A DNA stretch of 55,057 bases. Origin: Algoriphagus sp. PAP.12 (GTDB lineage Bacteria; Bacteroidota; Bacteroidia; Cytophagales; Cyclobacteriaceae). Shown here piece after piece: positions 1 through 8,740 of this stretch; position 1 is the first letter of the stretch; each line of letters opens with the position of its first letter. A program made the position numbers and the translations under genes. The notes beneath the pieces are model-generated. The model was not told the origin of the DNA. It saw only the letters and a list, made by a program, of their open reading frames with translations, and ran no database searches. The stretch lies in assembly GCF_026652115.1 (NCBI RefSeq), contig NZ_JAPPSQ010000023.1, positions 1 to 55,057 on the forward strand, read 5' to 3'.

Positions 1-50
1 GGGCTTTCACCCGGGAGAGTAGCCCGCGAGATAATCATCGGGGGGTGCCT
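1..50 (+). rRNA. rrf: 5S ribosomal RNA, 3' end only
   Basis: The window opens inside a small structured RNA. The GGGC-loop-ACCC hairpin followed by GGGAGAGTAG is the helix IV / loop E signature of bacterial 5S rRNA. The segment ends in GGTGCC, the usual closing strand of helix I in this phylum, and a strong terminator follows at once. About 20 bases that could form their own small hairpin (CCCG at 23-26, CGGG at 39-42) lie between the GAGAGTAG motif and the closing strand; normal 5S has only a few bases there. The 5' two thirds lie outside the window, so this is a partial call. Confidence 0.65.
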
Positions 51-59
51 CATTATTTA

Positions 60-88
60 AGCCCTTTGGTTCACGCCAAAGAGCTTTT
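60..88 (+). terminator. Rho-independent terminator after 5S rRNA
   Basis: A ten-pair stem (60-69 with 76-85, one C-A mismatch) with a six-base loop is followed by a short T run. It closes the rRNA operon that enters from the left. Confidence 0.75.
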
Positions 89-201
89 GTGGTTTATAGC
101 CTTTTCAATAAGTTCACATATAGCTTGATTTTTGTAGTTTTTCTGGCTAAATTTTTAAATGTTAGTTTCTTCCAAGTAAGATTTTTGAGTTTAAAGGAAA
201 C

Positions 202-213
202 TGACTTTTATCA
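202..213 (+). promoter_or_regulatory. Fnr/Crp-like box upstream of the stress-protein gene
   Basis: TGAC-TTTT-ATCA fits TGAY-N4-RTCA, the core of the Fnr-type consensus. Its centre (207.5) lies 58.5 bases before the last base of the -7 element at 259-266. The matching site before hemN has the same spacing. The promoter has no clear -33 TTTG, as expected if it depends on an activator. Confidence 0.5.
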
Positions 214-258
214 TATTGACTCGTGGTTTTGATCAGAATTTAATGCTGGTACATCCTA

Positions 259-266
259 TAGTTTTG
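259..266 (+). promoter_or_regulatory. -7 promoter element (TAGTTTTG)
   Basis: A perfect match to the Bacteroidota -7 consensus TAnnTTTG, 16 bases before the ATG at 283. No TTTG is seen at the -33 position. Confidence 0.5.
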
Positions 267-282
267 AATAAACATCAAGACT

Positions 283-912
283 ATGGAACTGAAGACATCT
301 CTTGCATCTAAATTTCATCTGCCTGGGGAATTCTTAAAGGAATTTCATTGTCGCACATTGGAATCTGGATTTCAGCCACAACAGGTTGAAAATAAAGGAT
401 GTGAAGAAAGTTTAGATGAACCAGCACTAATTAGTGTTGACTTATTGAAGGTTTTGGATTGGTTGCATGAAAATGAATTGCCAAGACCTTTAGAGAAAGA
501 AGCGTGTGATATTCCTGTTTTATTGTTTGTTCCGGAATATTCTACTTCCCATTTGCTTTTTCATTATGATGGGACACCTTCTTCAGCCAATTTGATAAAG
601 AGGTTTATAGGCTTGTTTCACAACCAAATTGTCGATAGCAAAGCCACTATTATTTCTCCAAGTTTTATCCCTAAGTCTAAGATAAAGGAGGAGCAAGAGT
701 TGATTCAGCTGGTTTCCCAGTCGACTAGAGAGACTAGTTTTATCAAATTTAATTTTCAGCGGATAGGAGATTTTTGGTCTTATGCTGTGAAACATGATTG
801 TAGCTTGTTGGTAACTACGAAGTCTTACCAATCAGATTTGGCCAAAGTGCTTTTTCATTTCTATAAAGGTTCTCTATGGAGTGATAAATTATCTTTTTAC
901 CTATCGATGTAA
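283..912 (+). CDS. Universal-stress-protein-like protein
   Basis: A 209-residue soluble protein without signal peptide or membrane segment. Residues from about 75 read like the second domain of Bacteroidota UspA-family proteins: a strand ending PVLLFVPE, a lysine/phenylalanine-rich helix after HYDGTPSS, a cluster of acidic residues, and a late CSLLVTTKSYQSDLAKVLF segment in the place of the usual LLV-xG-xxxRS-L-x-LF motif. The glycines of the canonical G-x2-G-x9-G(S/T) ATP motif are not evident, and the protein stops about ten residues earlier than full Usp domains, so nucleotide binding is doubtful. The gene stands alone between the 5S terminator and ccoI. Its Fnr-like box suggests induction at low oxygen together with the cbb3 oxidase genes. 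The family call is inferred from pattern only; otherwise it is a conserved hypothetical. Confidence 0.5.
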   Translation: MELKTSLASKFHLPGEFLKEFHCRTLESGFQPQQVENKGCEESLDEPALISVDLLKVLDWLHENELPRPLEKEACDIPVLLFVPEYSTSHLLFHYDGTPSSANLIKRFIGLFHNQIVDSKATIISPSFIPKSKIKEEQELIQLVSQSTRETSFIKFNFQRIGDFWSYAVKHDCSLLVTTKSYQSDLAKVLFHFYKGSLWSDKLSFYLSM

Positions 913-926
913 GTCATTGTCAAAGC

Positions 927-938
927 TGACTTATGTCA
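927..938 (+). promoter_or_regulatory. Fnr/Crp-like box upstream of ccoI
   Basis: TGAC-TTAT-GTCA, a perfect 12-base palindrome of the TGAY-N4-RTCA type, lies just upstream of TTTG (941-944), 17 bases, and TAATTTTA (962-969, 7 of 8 to the -7 consensus). The centre is 36.5 bases from the end of the -7 element, the layout of an activator site that abuts the -33 region (class II). Confidence 0.6.
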
Positions 939-940
939 TG

Positions 941-969
941 TTTGTAGGCTATTCTATCATCTAATTTTA
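941..969 (+). promoter_or_regulatory. Promoter of the cco cluster
   Basis: TTTG (941-944), a 17-base spacer and TAATTTTA (962-969) resemble the Bacteroidota housekeeping promoter and lie 14 bases before the ccoI start codon. Confidence 0.45.
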
Positions 970-982
970 TCAAAAAATAATC

Positions 983-3409
983 ATGTCTTCAACTTCAAAT
1001 CCAACGGCTACTCAATGCTATCACTGTGGTGAGAAATGCGAGTCTGACTCTTTGAAAATTGAGGATAAAGTCTTTTGCTGCCAGGGCTGTAAATTGGTTT
1101 ATGAGGTGTTGGCTGAGAAAGACTTATGCGATTATTATAATCTTGAATCCTTTCCTGGGGAAAGCCAAAAGAAAAGATCAACTTTAAGAAATAGATTTGA
1201 TTATTTGGATGATCCTGAAACTCAATCCAACTTATTAGATTTCAAAAATCAAGAGGAAAGTCACATTACTTTTTATATCCCTCTTATCCATTGTGCATCC
1301 TGTATCTGGTTGTTGGAAAACCTTTACCATATCAATGCGGCTATTACATTTAGTAGAGTTGATTTTGTGAAGAAAAAGGTTCAAATCAAATTTCTTCATG
1401 ATAAAATCAGCTTGAAAGCAGTGGTGGAATTGCTTTCCACAATAGGGTATGAACCAAAAATTAATCTTTCAAACCTTGAAGAGAAGTCGGTTCATCATAC
1501 AGATAGACGAACTATTACCAAATTAGCTGTAGCAGGTTTTTGTTTTGGGAATATGATGCTTTTTAGCATTCCTGAATATTTCTCTGAAACAGCTTTGATT
1601 GCTGAAAACTTCAGGGGGCTGTTCAATTATTTGAATATTTTACTGGCGTTACCCGTAGTTATTTATTCGGCAAGTGATTATTACCTTTCTGCTTGGAATT
1701 CAATAAAACAAAAACGCATCAACATGGATGTGCCAATTGTTTTGGGGATCATTGCTTTGTTTTTCTATTCCCTTTGGGAAGTATTGACTTATGGTAATGC
1801 TGGATACATGGATAGTTTAGGTGGGCTGTTATTTTTTCTTCTCCTAGGCAAAGTTTATCAGCAAAAGACTTTTGCCACTTTAGAATTTGATCGGGATTAC
1901 AAATCTTATTTTCCAATTGCTGTAACTCGACTAATTCAGAGTCGAGAAGAAGTAATTCCTTTAAGTAAACTAGAGGTAGGGGATGTTATCTTGGTCAGAA
2001 ATGAAGAATTGATTCCTGCGGACGCTCTTTTATTAAGTTCAGATGCCAATATTGATTACAGTTTCGTAACCGGTGAAGAGATTCCTGTTCCAAAAAGAAA
2101 GGGCGAATTGATTTATGCAGGTGGTAGACAAAGTGGTGAACCTGTTTTACTTACTGTTCAAAAATCACCTTCTCAAGGCTATTTGACTGATTTGTGGAAT
2201 AATGAATCTTTTGAAAAAGAGAAAGATGGATTGTTGGAACCTTTGTCCAACAAAATCTCTGGAGTTTTCACTTGGTCAGTTTTTGCGATAGCTGTAAGTA
2301 CTTTTATTTTCTGGGCTTTTCAGGACCTTTCTTTAGCGGTCAAATCCTTTGCATCGGTACTGATTGTAGCTTGTCCTTGTGCTTTGGCTATGTCAACTCC
2401 ATTCACACTTGGGAATACCCTGAGAATCTTTGGTAGGGGTAAATTTTATCTTAAAAATGCTTCTGTTGTTGAACGGCTCGCATTGGTCGACACGCTAGTT
2501 TTTGACAAAACGGGCACCTTGACCGATCCAAGTGAGGCAACTATCAACTATGTAGGTGAGCCATTGACAATAGAAACCAAGCAGATTTTAAAAAGTATGG
2601 TTTCAAGATCCACTCATCCTTTGAGTAATCGAATCAATGCTTGGTTAGGCCCCATTGAGGCTAAAAAGATTGATCAGGTAAAAGAGGTGAAAGGAAATGG
2701 AATAACTGCAGTTTTCAAAGGGCAAGAACTAATTCTCGGATCGAAAACTTTTGCAAATTTTAAATCTGATCTACAAACTGAATCTGGCAATTTGGTTTAC
2801 CTCTCCATTGAGGGAGAAGAAATTGGGGCATTTCATATCGAGTCAGGACTAAGAAAAGGGGCGGAAAAGTTAATTAGAGAATTGGAATCGGAGTATCCGT
2901 TGCATTTACTTTCCGGTGATCATCCTCATGAATATGATTCTCTTCAAGAGAAATTAGGTACATCGATGCTCTATAATTTTTTACAAAGTCCAAAGGATAA
3001 GCTGGAGTATATCAAAAACCTAAATCGAAAAAAAAATAATACCATGATGATTGGGGATGGGTTGAATGATGCTGGTGCCTTAAGAGAAAGCACAATTGGT
3101 GTGGCAGTCACTGACCAAGTATCTCATTTTAGTCCAGCTAGTGATGCGATTTTGAGTGCTGACTCAATTTCCAAAATCCCAGGCTTTCTATCATTTGCAA
3201 AAGACAGCAGGGCTATAATCAAAGCAAGCTTTGTACTGAGTTTCCTATATAACATCGTGGGGATCAGTTTGGCAGTTCAGGGGGTTTTAAGTCCTGTCGT
3301 TTGTGCCATCCTTATGCCATTAAGTAGTATTTCAGTGGTTGTATTTACCACTTTGGCTACCAATGCGGTAGCATGGAAAAAAGGACTTTTAACCAAAAAC
3401 CACCTTTAA
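983..3409 (+). CDS. ccoI: CcoI/FixI copper-transporting P1B-type ATPase for cbb3 oxidase
   Basis: An inner-membrane P-type ATPase of 808 residues that supplies copper for cbb3 oxidase maturation. It shows a cysteine-rich N-terminus (CYHC at 12-15, FCCQGC near 32-36) typical of CcoI, a heavy-metal-associated domain with CASC near 104, the phosphatase motif TGE, the intramembrane metal motif CPC near 463, the phosphorylated aspartate in DKTGT near 507 and the hinge GDGLNDA near 690. The length is normal for CcoI. It is the first gene of the cluster; ccoS starts 1 base after its stop. The Fnr-like box at 927-938 suggests oxygen control. Confidence 0.95.
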   Translation: MSSTSNPTATQCYHCGEKCESDSLKIEDKVFCCQGCKLVYEVLAEKDLCDYYNLESFPGESQKKRSTLRNRFDYLDDPETQSNLLDFKNQEESHITFYIPLIHCASCIWLLENLYHINAAITFSRVDFVKKKVQIKFLHDKISLKAVVELLSTIGYEPKINLSNLEEKSVHHTDRRTITKLAVAGFCFGNMMLFSIPEYFSETALIAENFRGLFNYLNILLALPVVIYSASDYYLSAWNSIKQKRINMDVPIVLGIIALFFYSLWEVLTYGNAGYMDSLGGLLFFLLLGKVYQQKTFATLEFDRDYKSYFPIAVTRLIQSREEVIPLSKLEVGDVILVRNEELIPADALLLSSDANIDYSFVTGEEIPVPKRKGELIYAGGRQSGEPVLLTVQKSPSQGYLTDLWNNESFEKEKDGLLEPLSNKISGVFTWSVFAIAVSTFIFWAFQDLSLAVKSFASVLIVACPCALAMSTPFTLGNTLRIFGRGKFYLKNASVVERLALVDTLVFDKTGTLTDPSEATINYVGEPLTIETKQILKSMVSRSTHPLSNRINAWLGPIEAKKIDQVKEVKGNGITAVFKGQELILGSKTFANFKSDLQTESGNLVYLSIEGEEIGAFHIESGLRKGAEKLIRELESEYPLHLLSGDHPHEYDSLQEKLGTSMLYNFLQSPKDKLEYIKNLNRKKNNTMMIGDGLNDAGALRESTIGVAVTDQVSHFSPASDAILSADSISKIPGFLSFAKDSRAIIKASFVLSFLYNIVGISLAVQGVLSPVVCAILMPLSSISVVVFTTLATNAVAWKKGLLTKNHL

Positions 3410-3410
3410 A

Positions 3411-3596
3411 ATGGAAGTGATATTTCTATTGATAGGAGTCAGTCTCATTTTAGCAGTCACCTTTCTTTGGCTCTTTTTTAAAGCAATGAAAGATGGACAG
3501 TTTGATGATGATACTACTCCATCCATTCGAATGCTTTTCGACTCACATAAAAAATCAACTAAAGATCAATCAACAAAACCGAAGTCCTATGAATGA
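3411..3596 (+). CDS. ccoS: CcoS, cbb3 oxidase assembly protein
   Basis: 61 residues with one N-terminal membrane helix (about 4-24) and a short acidic cytoplasmic tail containing GQFDDDTTPSIRML, the conserved region of CcoS, where a DDD/E cluster follows the helix. CcoS is needed to load cofactors into the oxidase. It starts 1 base after ccoI and its 3' end overlaps the ccoN start by 8 bases, so translation is probably coupled. Confidence 0.93.
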   Translation: MEVIFLLIGVSLILAVTFLWLFFKAMKDGQFDDDTTPSIRMLFDSHKKSTKDQSTKPKSYE

Positions 3597-5715
3597 TGCT
3601 ACACTGGAGAGGTTCTATTATGACAATAAGATTGTCAAATATTTTGGAGCCGCTACGATTATCTGGGGTGTCGTTGGAATGTTGGTAGGGGTTATTGCCG
3701 CTACTCAGTTATTCCTTCCCGAAGCAAATATGGGAACCCCGTTCACGACATTTGGCAGAATTCGCCCATTGCACACCAATGCGGTAATTTTTGCCTTTGT
3801 CGGAAACGCAATTTTTGCTGGAGTCTATTACTCCATGCCGAGATTGCTCAAAACTCCGATGTGGAATAAAAGCCTGAGCTGGTTCCACTTTTGGGGTTGG
3901 CAATTAATTATTTTGGCTGCTGCCATCACCCTTCCCCTTGGGTTGACCACATCCAAAGAGTACGCCGAGCTAGAATGGCCAATTGATATTGCCATTGCAT
4001 TGGTTTGGGTAGCTTTTGGAGCCAATATGATTGGAACACTGATCAAAAGAAGAGAGCGTCATATGTATGTGGCGATCTGGTTTTACCTTGCCTCATTCGT
4101 GACAGTTGCCGTGCTTCACATTTTTAATTCTCTTGAATTACCAGTTAGCTTTTTCAAAAGTTATTCGGCTTATGCAGGGGTGCAAGATGCGCTTGTGCAG
4201 TGGTGGTATGGTCACAATGCTGTGGCATTCTTCCTAACCACTCCTTTCTTGGGATTGATGTATTATTACTTGCCAAAAGCTGCTAATAGACCGGTTTACT
4301 CCTATAAGCTTTCTATCGTCCACTTTTGGTCCTTGATTTTCATATACATGTGGGCAGGACCTCACCACTTGTTGTATACTGCCTTGCCAGAATGGGCTCA
4401 AGTCCTAGGAACTGCTTTCTCAGTAATGCTAATCGCTCCGTCTTGGGGTGGTATGGTGAACGGACTTTTGACCTTAAGAGGTGCTTGGGATAAAGTGAGG
4501 CAAGATCCTGTTTTGAAATTTATGGTTGTTGCTGTGACCGCTTACGGTATGGCGACCTTTGAAGGACCATTACTTTCCTTGAAAAATGTAAATGCAATTG
4601 CCCACTATACTGACTGGATCGTTGCCCACGTTCACATCGGTGGATTGGGTTGGAATGGTTTCTTGACATTTGGTGTACTTTACTGGATGTGGCCAAGAAT
4701 TTTCAAAACCACCATCTATTCTACAAAACTTGCTAATGTACACTTCTGGATTGGAACATTGGGTATCGTATTCTATGCGCTTCCAATGTATGTGGCTGCA
4801 TTGACTCAATTCTTGATGTTGAGAGAGTTTGATGAAATGGGTCGTTTGGCTTATGGTAACTTCCTACAGACAGTGGTAGAATTGGTTCCAATGTACATGT
4901 TGAGAGCATTCGGAGGTTTACTTTATCTGTCCGGTGCGATTATCATGATATACAACATGTATAAAACTGCTCAACAAGGTACTTTCCAAGAATATGAAGA
5001 AGATCAAGCTCCAGCTTTGGCAAAAGCCTATAATCCTAAAGGTGAATTCTGGCATAGAGCATGGGAGAGAAAGCCTGTCTTCTTTACCATTTTAGCAACA
5101 ATTGCAATCGCTATAGGTGGTGCTATCGAGATTGTACCAACTATTTTGGTGAAATCTAATGTGCCAACTATTTCATCTGTTAAGCCTTATACTCCTTTGG
5201 AATTGGAGGGTAGAGATTTGTATATCAAAAATGGTTGTGTCAGCTGTCATTCTCAAATGATCCGACCATTCCGATTCGAAACAGAGCGATATGGTGAGTA
5301 TTCCAAAGCAGGTGAATTTGTCTATGACAGACCATTCTTGTGGGGTTCCAAGCGAACTGGACCGGATTTGCACCGAGTAGGTGGAAAGTATCCAGACTCT
5401 TGGCACTATTTCCATATGCAAGACCCAAGATCTATGTCTCCTGGTTCTTTGATGCCTCCATATGCTTGGATGCTAGAGAATACCATGGATTATGCAGATC
5501 TACCTGCGAAAATCAGAACCCTACAGAAACTGGGTGTTCCTTATCCTGAAGGATATGATGAGCAAGCTTTGGCAGATTTGAGTGCACAGGCAAGTAAGAT
5601 CACTGCAAATTTGAAAGACGCAGGTATAGAGACACTTCCAAATACTGAAATTGTAGCCTTGATTGCTTACTTGCAGCGTTTGGGGACAGATATCAAAGCA
5701 ACCGCAGGAAATTAA
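3589..5715 (+). CDS. ccoNO: CcoN-CcoO fusion, cbb3-type cytochrome c oxidase subunits I/II
   Basis: A 708-residue protein in which the heme-copper catalytic subunit CcoN is joined to the mono-heme cytochrome CcoO. The first 480 or so residues contain about a dozen membrane helices with the expected histidines (WWYGHNAVAFF near 205, AGPHHLLY, DWIVAHVHIGGLGWNG). After a further helix near 510-530 comes a periplasmic cytochrome c domain with CVSCH near 549 and a methionine-rich SMSPGSLMPPY that probably supplies the axial ligand. The reading frame opens at 3493, but the ATG at 3589 is the better start: it gives a normal CcoN N-terminus and only a short overlap with ccoS. Fused CcoNO is common in Bacteroidota. 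The protein reduces oxygen with high affinity at the inner membrane. Confidence 0.95.
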   Translation: MNDATLERFYYDNKIVKYFGAATIIWGVVGMLVGVIAATQLFLPEANMGTPFTTFGRIRPLHTNAVIFAFVGNAIFAGVYYSMPRLLKTPMWNKSLSWFHFWGWQLIILAAAITLPLGLTTSKEYAELEWPIDIAIALVWVAFGANMIGTLIKRRERHMYVAIWFYLASFVTVAVLHIFNSLELPVSFFKSYSAYAGVQDALVQWWYGHNAVAFFLTTPFLGLMYYYLPKAANRPVYSYKLSIVHFWSLIFIYMWAGPHHLLYTALPEWAQVLGTAFSVMLIAPSWGGMVNGLLTLRGAWDKVRQDPVLKFMVVAVTAYGMATFEGPLLSLKNVNAIAHYTDWIVAHVHIGGLGWNGFLTFGVLYWMWPRIFKTTIYSTKLANVHFWIGTLGIVFYALPMYVAALTQFLMLREFDEMGRLAYGNFLQTVVELVPMYMLRAFGGLLYLSGAIIMIYNMYKTAQQGTFQEYEEDQAPALAKAYNPKGEFWHRAWERKPVFFTILATIAIAIGGAIEIVPTILVKSNVPTISSVKPYTPLELEGRDLYIKNGCVSCHSQMIRPFRFETERYGEYSKAGEFVYDRPFLWGSKRTGPDLHRVGGKYPDSWHYFHMQDPRSMSPGSLMPPYAWMLENTMDYADLPAKIRTLQKLGVPYPEGYDEQALADLSAQASKITANLKDAGIETLPNTEIVALIAYLQRLGTDIKATAGN

Positions 5716-5727
5716 ACCCTAGAAATC

Positions 5728-5913
5728 ATGTATAAAGACGTATTAAGATCAATCGAAAATATAGATATCTATCCAGTGGTTTCCCTCTTGATTTTTGTCC
5801 TGTTTTTTCTAGGAGTAGCAATCTGGGTAATCCGAATGCCAAAGGATTTTGTGGATCATATGAAGTCCTTGCCAATGGAGAATGATGACGAATTAACCAA
5901 CCACCAGCCATGA
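5728..5913 (+). CDS. ccoQ: CcoQ-like small cbb3 oxidase subunit
   Basis: 61 residues: a short N-terminal stretch, one membrane helix (about 17-37), then a basic and acidic cytoplasmic tail. Size, topology and position between ccoNO and ccoP fit CcoQ/FixQ, which stabilises the oxidase complex. Sequence conservation in this family is low, so the call rests mainly on context. The end overlaps the ccoP start by 4 bases (ATGA). Confidence 0.8.
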   Translation: MYKDVLRSIENIDIYPVVSLLIFVLFFLGVAIWVIRMPKDFVDHMKSLPMENDDELTNHQP

Positions 5914-6842
5914 AAAAGTTTCTTACAAGTTTAGCAATGATAGCTCTTTCCTTACCGGCTTGGGCACAAACAGAAGAATCGAATTGGTATACTGATTTAC
6001 AAGCCATGGATTCCGGTCAATTAACCTTATTGGTCATTTTGGGGATAGTTCTTTTTGTTATCCTGGTTCTCCTATTTCTCATGGTGTACTTAATGTCCTT
6101 CATGGTTACTGTTTTCCGGAAGGAAAATCCTGAATTGGCAGATGAACCTAGCTGGTGGGATAGCTTTAAAGAGCGTTTCGTAACTGGGAAAATGGATGAA
6201 GTTGGAGGCAAGGCAGAACAAGAGAAATTAATGACTGACCACTCCTACGATGGGATTACTGAGTTGGACAACTTTATGCCACCTTGGTTGCAGTGGGTAT
6301 TTATTTTAACCATAGGTTTTGCAATAGCTTATTTTACTTATTACTCAGTGTTGGGAATTGGATTGACAGGTGTTCAGGAATATGAAGAGTCGTTGAAAGT
6401 TGAGGCAATTGCTGCCGAAGCAAGAAAAGCAAACATGGCGGCTTCTATTGATGAGACCAATGTGACTGTAGATGACTCTGGAACCGCATTAGCTGCAGGT
6501 AAATCTATTTTCGAAGCCAATTGTGCTGCCTGTCATGCCCAAGATGGTGGTGGGGGAGTAGGACCTAACTTGACTGATGACTATTGGTTGCACGGAGGAG
6601 ATATCAAAGATGTATTTACTGTGATCAAATATGGTGTGATCAGCAAAGGAATGGTGCCTTGGGAAGATCAATTGGCTCCTCAGGAAATTCAAGAAGTGGC
6701 TAGTTATATTTTGAGTTTGAAAGGAACTACTCCTGCAAACCCGAAAGACCCTCAAGGTGAATTGTATGCTCCGGGAGAAGCTGCTCCTGTAGAAGCTGTA
6801 CCTACTGTGACAGATAGCACAGCGGTAGTAGCTGCACTTTAA
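5910..6842 (+). CDS. ccoP: CcoP, cbb3 oxidase cytochrome c subunit III
   Basis: 310 residues: a signal-like first segment ending near WAQ, a membrane helix at about 35-60, the CcoP N-terminal region with TELDNFMPPWLQW and a second helix at about 130-150, then one cytochrome c domain with CAACH near 204 and a later KGMVPW that supplies the axial methionine. Proteobacterial CcoP usually has two hemes; this one has a single CxxCH, as is usual in Bacteroidota. It passes electrons from periplasmic donors to CcoNO. The tail is alanine/proline rich. A stable hairpin follows directly. Confidence 0.93.
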   Translation: MKKFLTSLAMIALSLPAWAQTEESNWYTDLQAMDSGQLTLLVILGIVLFVILVLLFLMVYLMSFMVTVFRKENPELADEPSWWDSFKERFVTGKMDEVGGKAEQEKLMTDHSYDGITELDNFMPPWLQWVFILTIGFAIAYFTYYSVLGIGLTGVQEYEESLKVEAIAAEARKANMAASIDETNVTVDDSGTALAAGKSIFEANCAACHAQDGGGGVGPNLTDDYWLHGGDIKDVFTVIKYGVISKGMVPWEDQLAPQEIQEVASYILSLKGTTPANPKDPQGELYAPGEAAPVEAVPTVTDSTAVVAAL

Positions 6843-6849
6843 TACCTTC

Positions 6850-6876
6850 AAGTCGCCGGATAAACTCCGGCGACTT
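6850..6876. terminator. Strong intercistronic hairpin between ccoP and ccoG
   Basis: A perfect 11-pair inverted repeat (6850-6860 with 6866-6876, loop of 5). No long T run follows on the plus strand, and ccoG starts 13 bases later. It may be a partial terminator or an mRNA-stabilising structure separating the oxidase subunits from the accessory genes. Confidence 0.6.
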
Positions 6877-6889
6877 AAATTCCATAATT

Positions 6890-8308
6890 ATGGCTAAAAA
6901 GAATCCCCATTTAAATCCTGAAACATTTCGTGACTCATTAGGTACCGTTAAGGATGATGGAAAGCGGTTTTGGGTTTATCCCAAGAAAGTTTCTGGAGTT
7001 TTTTACAAATATAGAACCTACCTGTCATGGCTTTTACTGGCAATTTTATTTGCAGGACCATTTATCAAGGTAGATGGAAGGCCATGGCTTCTTTTTAATA
7101 TTTTCGAAAGGAAGTTTATTATTTTTGGAGCTGTTTTTTGGCCTCAGGATACTCATTTGCTGATATTTTTACTTTTGATCCTGTTTGTATTCATCATTCT
7201 CTTTACAGTGATTTTTGGTAGGATCTGGTGTGGATGGGCTTGCCCTCAGACCCTTTTTATGGAAATGGTATTTCGCAAAATTGAATACTTAATTGAAGGA
7301 GACGCTAATAAACAGAGAGCTCTCAATGAAGGACCATGGACTTCTGAGAAAATCACCAAAAAGGGAATCAAACTATTTGTCTTTGGCATTATTTCTTTAA
7401 TGATTGGCCACTTGGTTATGGCCTATCTGATCGGAGTAGATCAAGTGAAACAAATCGTTACTCAACCACCTTCAGAGCACTTGGCAGGATTCATTGGTTT
7501 GGTGGCTTTTTCTGGGATTTTCATGTTTGTTTTTTCTTGGTTTAGAGAGCAGGCTTGTATTGTAGTCTGCCCTTATGGAAGATTACAAGGAGTATTGCTG
7601 GATAACAGCTCTATTAATGTGATGTATGATTATGTCCGTGGCGAACCAAGAGGACCAATACGGAAAAAACAAGTAGCGGAAGCTCCTAAAGGGGATTGCG
7701 TGGATTGTAATCTTTGCGTTCAGGTTTGTCCAACAGGAATTGATATCCGAAATGGCATCCAAATGGAATGTGTCAATTGTACCGCGTGTATTGACGCCTG
7801 CGATGATGTGATGGAGAAAGTGGATAGACCAAAAGGATTGATCAGGTATGCATCTGAAAATAGTATTCAGGAAGGTTTTCAGGAACTATTTACCGGACGT
7901 GTCAAAGCCTATTCGGTTGTATTGCTATTATTGATTGTAGGTTTTATTTCATTGATTGCTACTCGAGATGAGTTGTCTGCTACGGTAACCAGATTTCCTG
8001 GAATGACATATCAGATGAGGGACAATGGAACTGTTTCCAATTTGTATCAGATAACTTTGATCAATAAAACTTTTAAACCTCAAACTGTAGATTTGAAGTC
8101 TTTGGTACCAGGGTTTGAGGTGGAAATGGTTGGGGATCAACATTGGGTTTTGGAACCGCAATCCAAAGTTGAGGGACGATTCTTCTTGGTGAAAAGTCAG
8201 AATGAAGTTTTGACGCCACAGCAAAAAGTTGATCTTTCATTACTTCATAATGGAGTGGAAATTGATGAAATTAATACAAGTTTTATGGCTCCGGTAGCCA
8301 CTAAATAA
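6890..8308 (+). CDS. ccoG: CcoG, cbb3 oxidase accessory iron-sulfur protein
   Basis: 472 residues with about five membrane helices, an NapH-like CGWACPQTL motif near 113, CIVVCPYGR in the middle, and two 4Fe-4S ferredoxin-type clusters (CVDCNLCVQVCP near 270, CVNCTACIDAC near 293). The C-terminal 120 residues form the Ig-like domain found in CcoG/FixG. Family members are inner-membrane redox proteins linked to copper reduction during cbb3 assembly. The gene sits between the hairpin after ccoP and ccoH. Confidence 0.95.
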   Translation: MAKKNPHLNPETFRDSLGTVKDDGKRFWVYPKKVSGVFYKYRTYLSWLLLAILFAGPFIKVDGRPWLLFNIFERKFIIFGAVFWPQDTHLLIFLLLILFVFIILFTVIFGRIWCGWACPQTLFMEMVFRKIEYLIEGDANKQRALNEGPWTSEKITKKGIKLFVFGIISLMIGHLVMAYLIGVDQVKQIVTQPPSEHLAGFIGLVAFSGIFMFVFSWFREQACIVVCPYGRLQGVLLDNSSINVMYDYVRGEPRGPIRKKQVAEAPKGDCVDCNLCVQVCPTGIDIRNGIQMECVNCTACIDACDDVMEKVDRPKGLIRYASENSIQEGFQELFTGRVKAYSVVLLLLIVGFISLIATRDELSATVTRFPGMTYQMRDNGTVSNLYQITLINKTFKPQTVDLKSLVPGFEVEMVGDQHWVLEPQSKVEGRFFLVKSQNEVLTPQQKVDLSLLHNGVEIDEINTSFMAPVATK

Positions 8309-8314
8309 TTAACA

Positions 8315-8740
8315 ATGAACTGGGGAAAAGGAATTGTAATCACATTTATTGCATTCATTGCGATAATGGTCACGATGGTAGTGATCTCTGTTCGAATGGA
8401 AGGGATTGAATTGGTGACGGAGAACTATTACGAGGAGGAGATCAAATATCAAGAACAAATTGACAAAGAAGTTTCGACTTTGGCTTTAGATAGGGAGGCT
8501 TTGAAGTTTGATATGAATTCAAAGGCTCTGATTTTGGATTTGCCAATTGGTGCAAAAGGAACTTTGAACTTGTTTAGACCATCTGATATTGAATTGGATC
8601 AGGAGCTACCGGTTGAGATTTTGGAAGCTGGAAAAAAGTCCGTTTATATCGGTGACTTAAAAGCAGGGTATTGGAAAGTACAGTTGAGCTGGGAGGAAAA
8701 CGGAGAATCTTACTATCAAGAGAAAAAAATCAACTTGTAA
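8315..8740 (+). CDS. ccoH: CcoH/FixH family protein
   Basis: 141 residues: one N-terminal membrane helix (about 5-27) and a periplasmic beta-rich domain, the pattern of FixH/CcoH, which contacts the cbb3 oxidase during assembly. NYYEEEIKYQEQIDKE after the helix is typical of the family. The start is 6 bases after ccoG. The stop codon shares an A with the next start (TAATG), implying coupled translation. Confidence 0.92.
   Translation: MNWGKGIVITFIAFIAIMVTMVVISVRMEGIELVTENYYEEEIKYQEQIDKEVSTLALDREALKFDMNSKALILDLPIGAKGTLNLFRPSDIELDQELPVEILEAGKKSVYIGDLKAGYWKVQLSWEENGESYYQEKKINL

Noticed and set aside
3493..3588. In-frame extension of ccoN upstream of its ATG
   Set aside because: It lies inside ccoS in another frame and gives a tail unlike CcoN. 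The ATG at 3589 gives the normal N-terminus.
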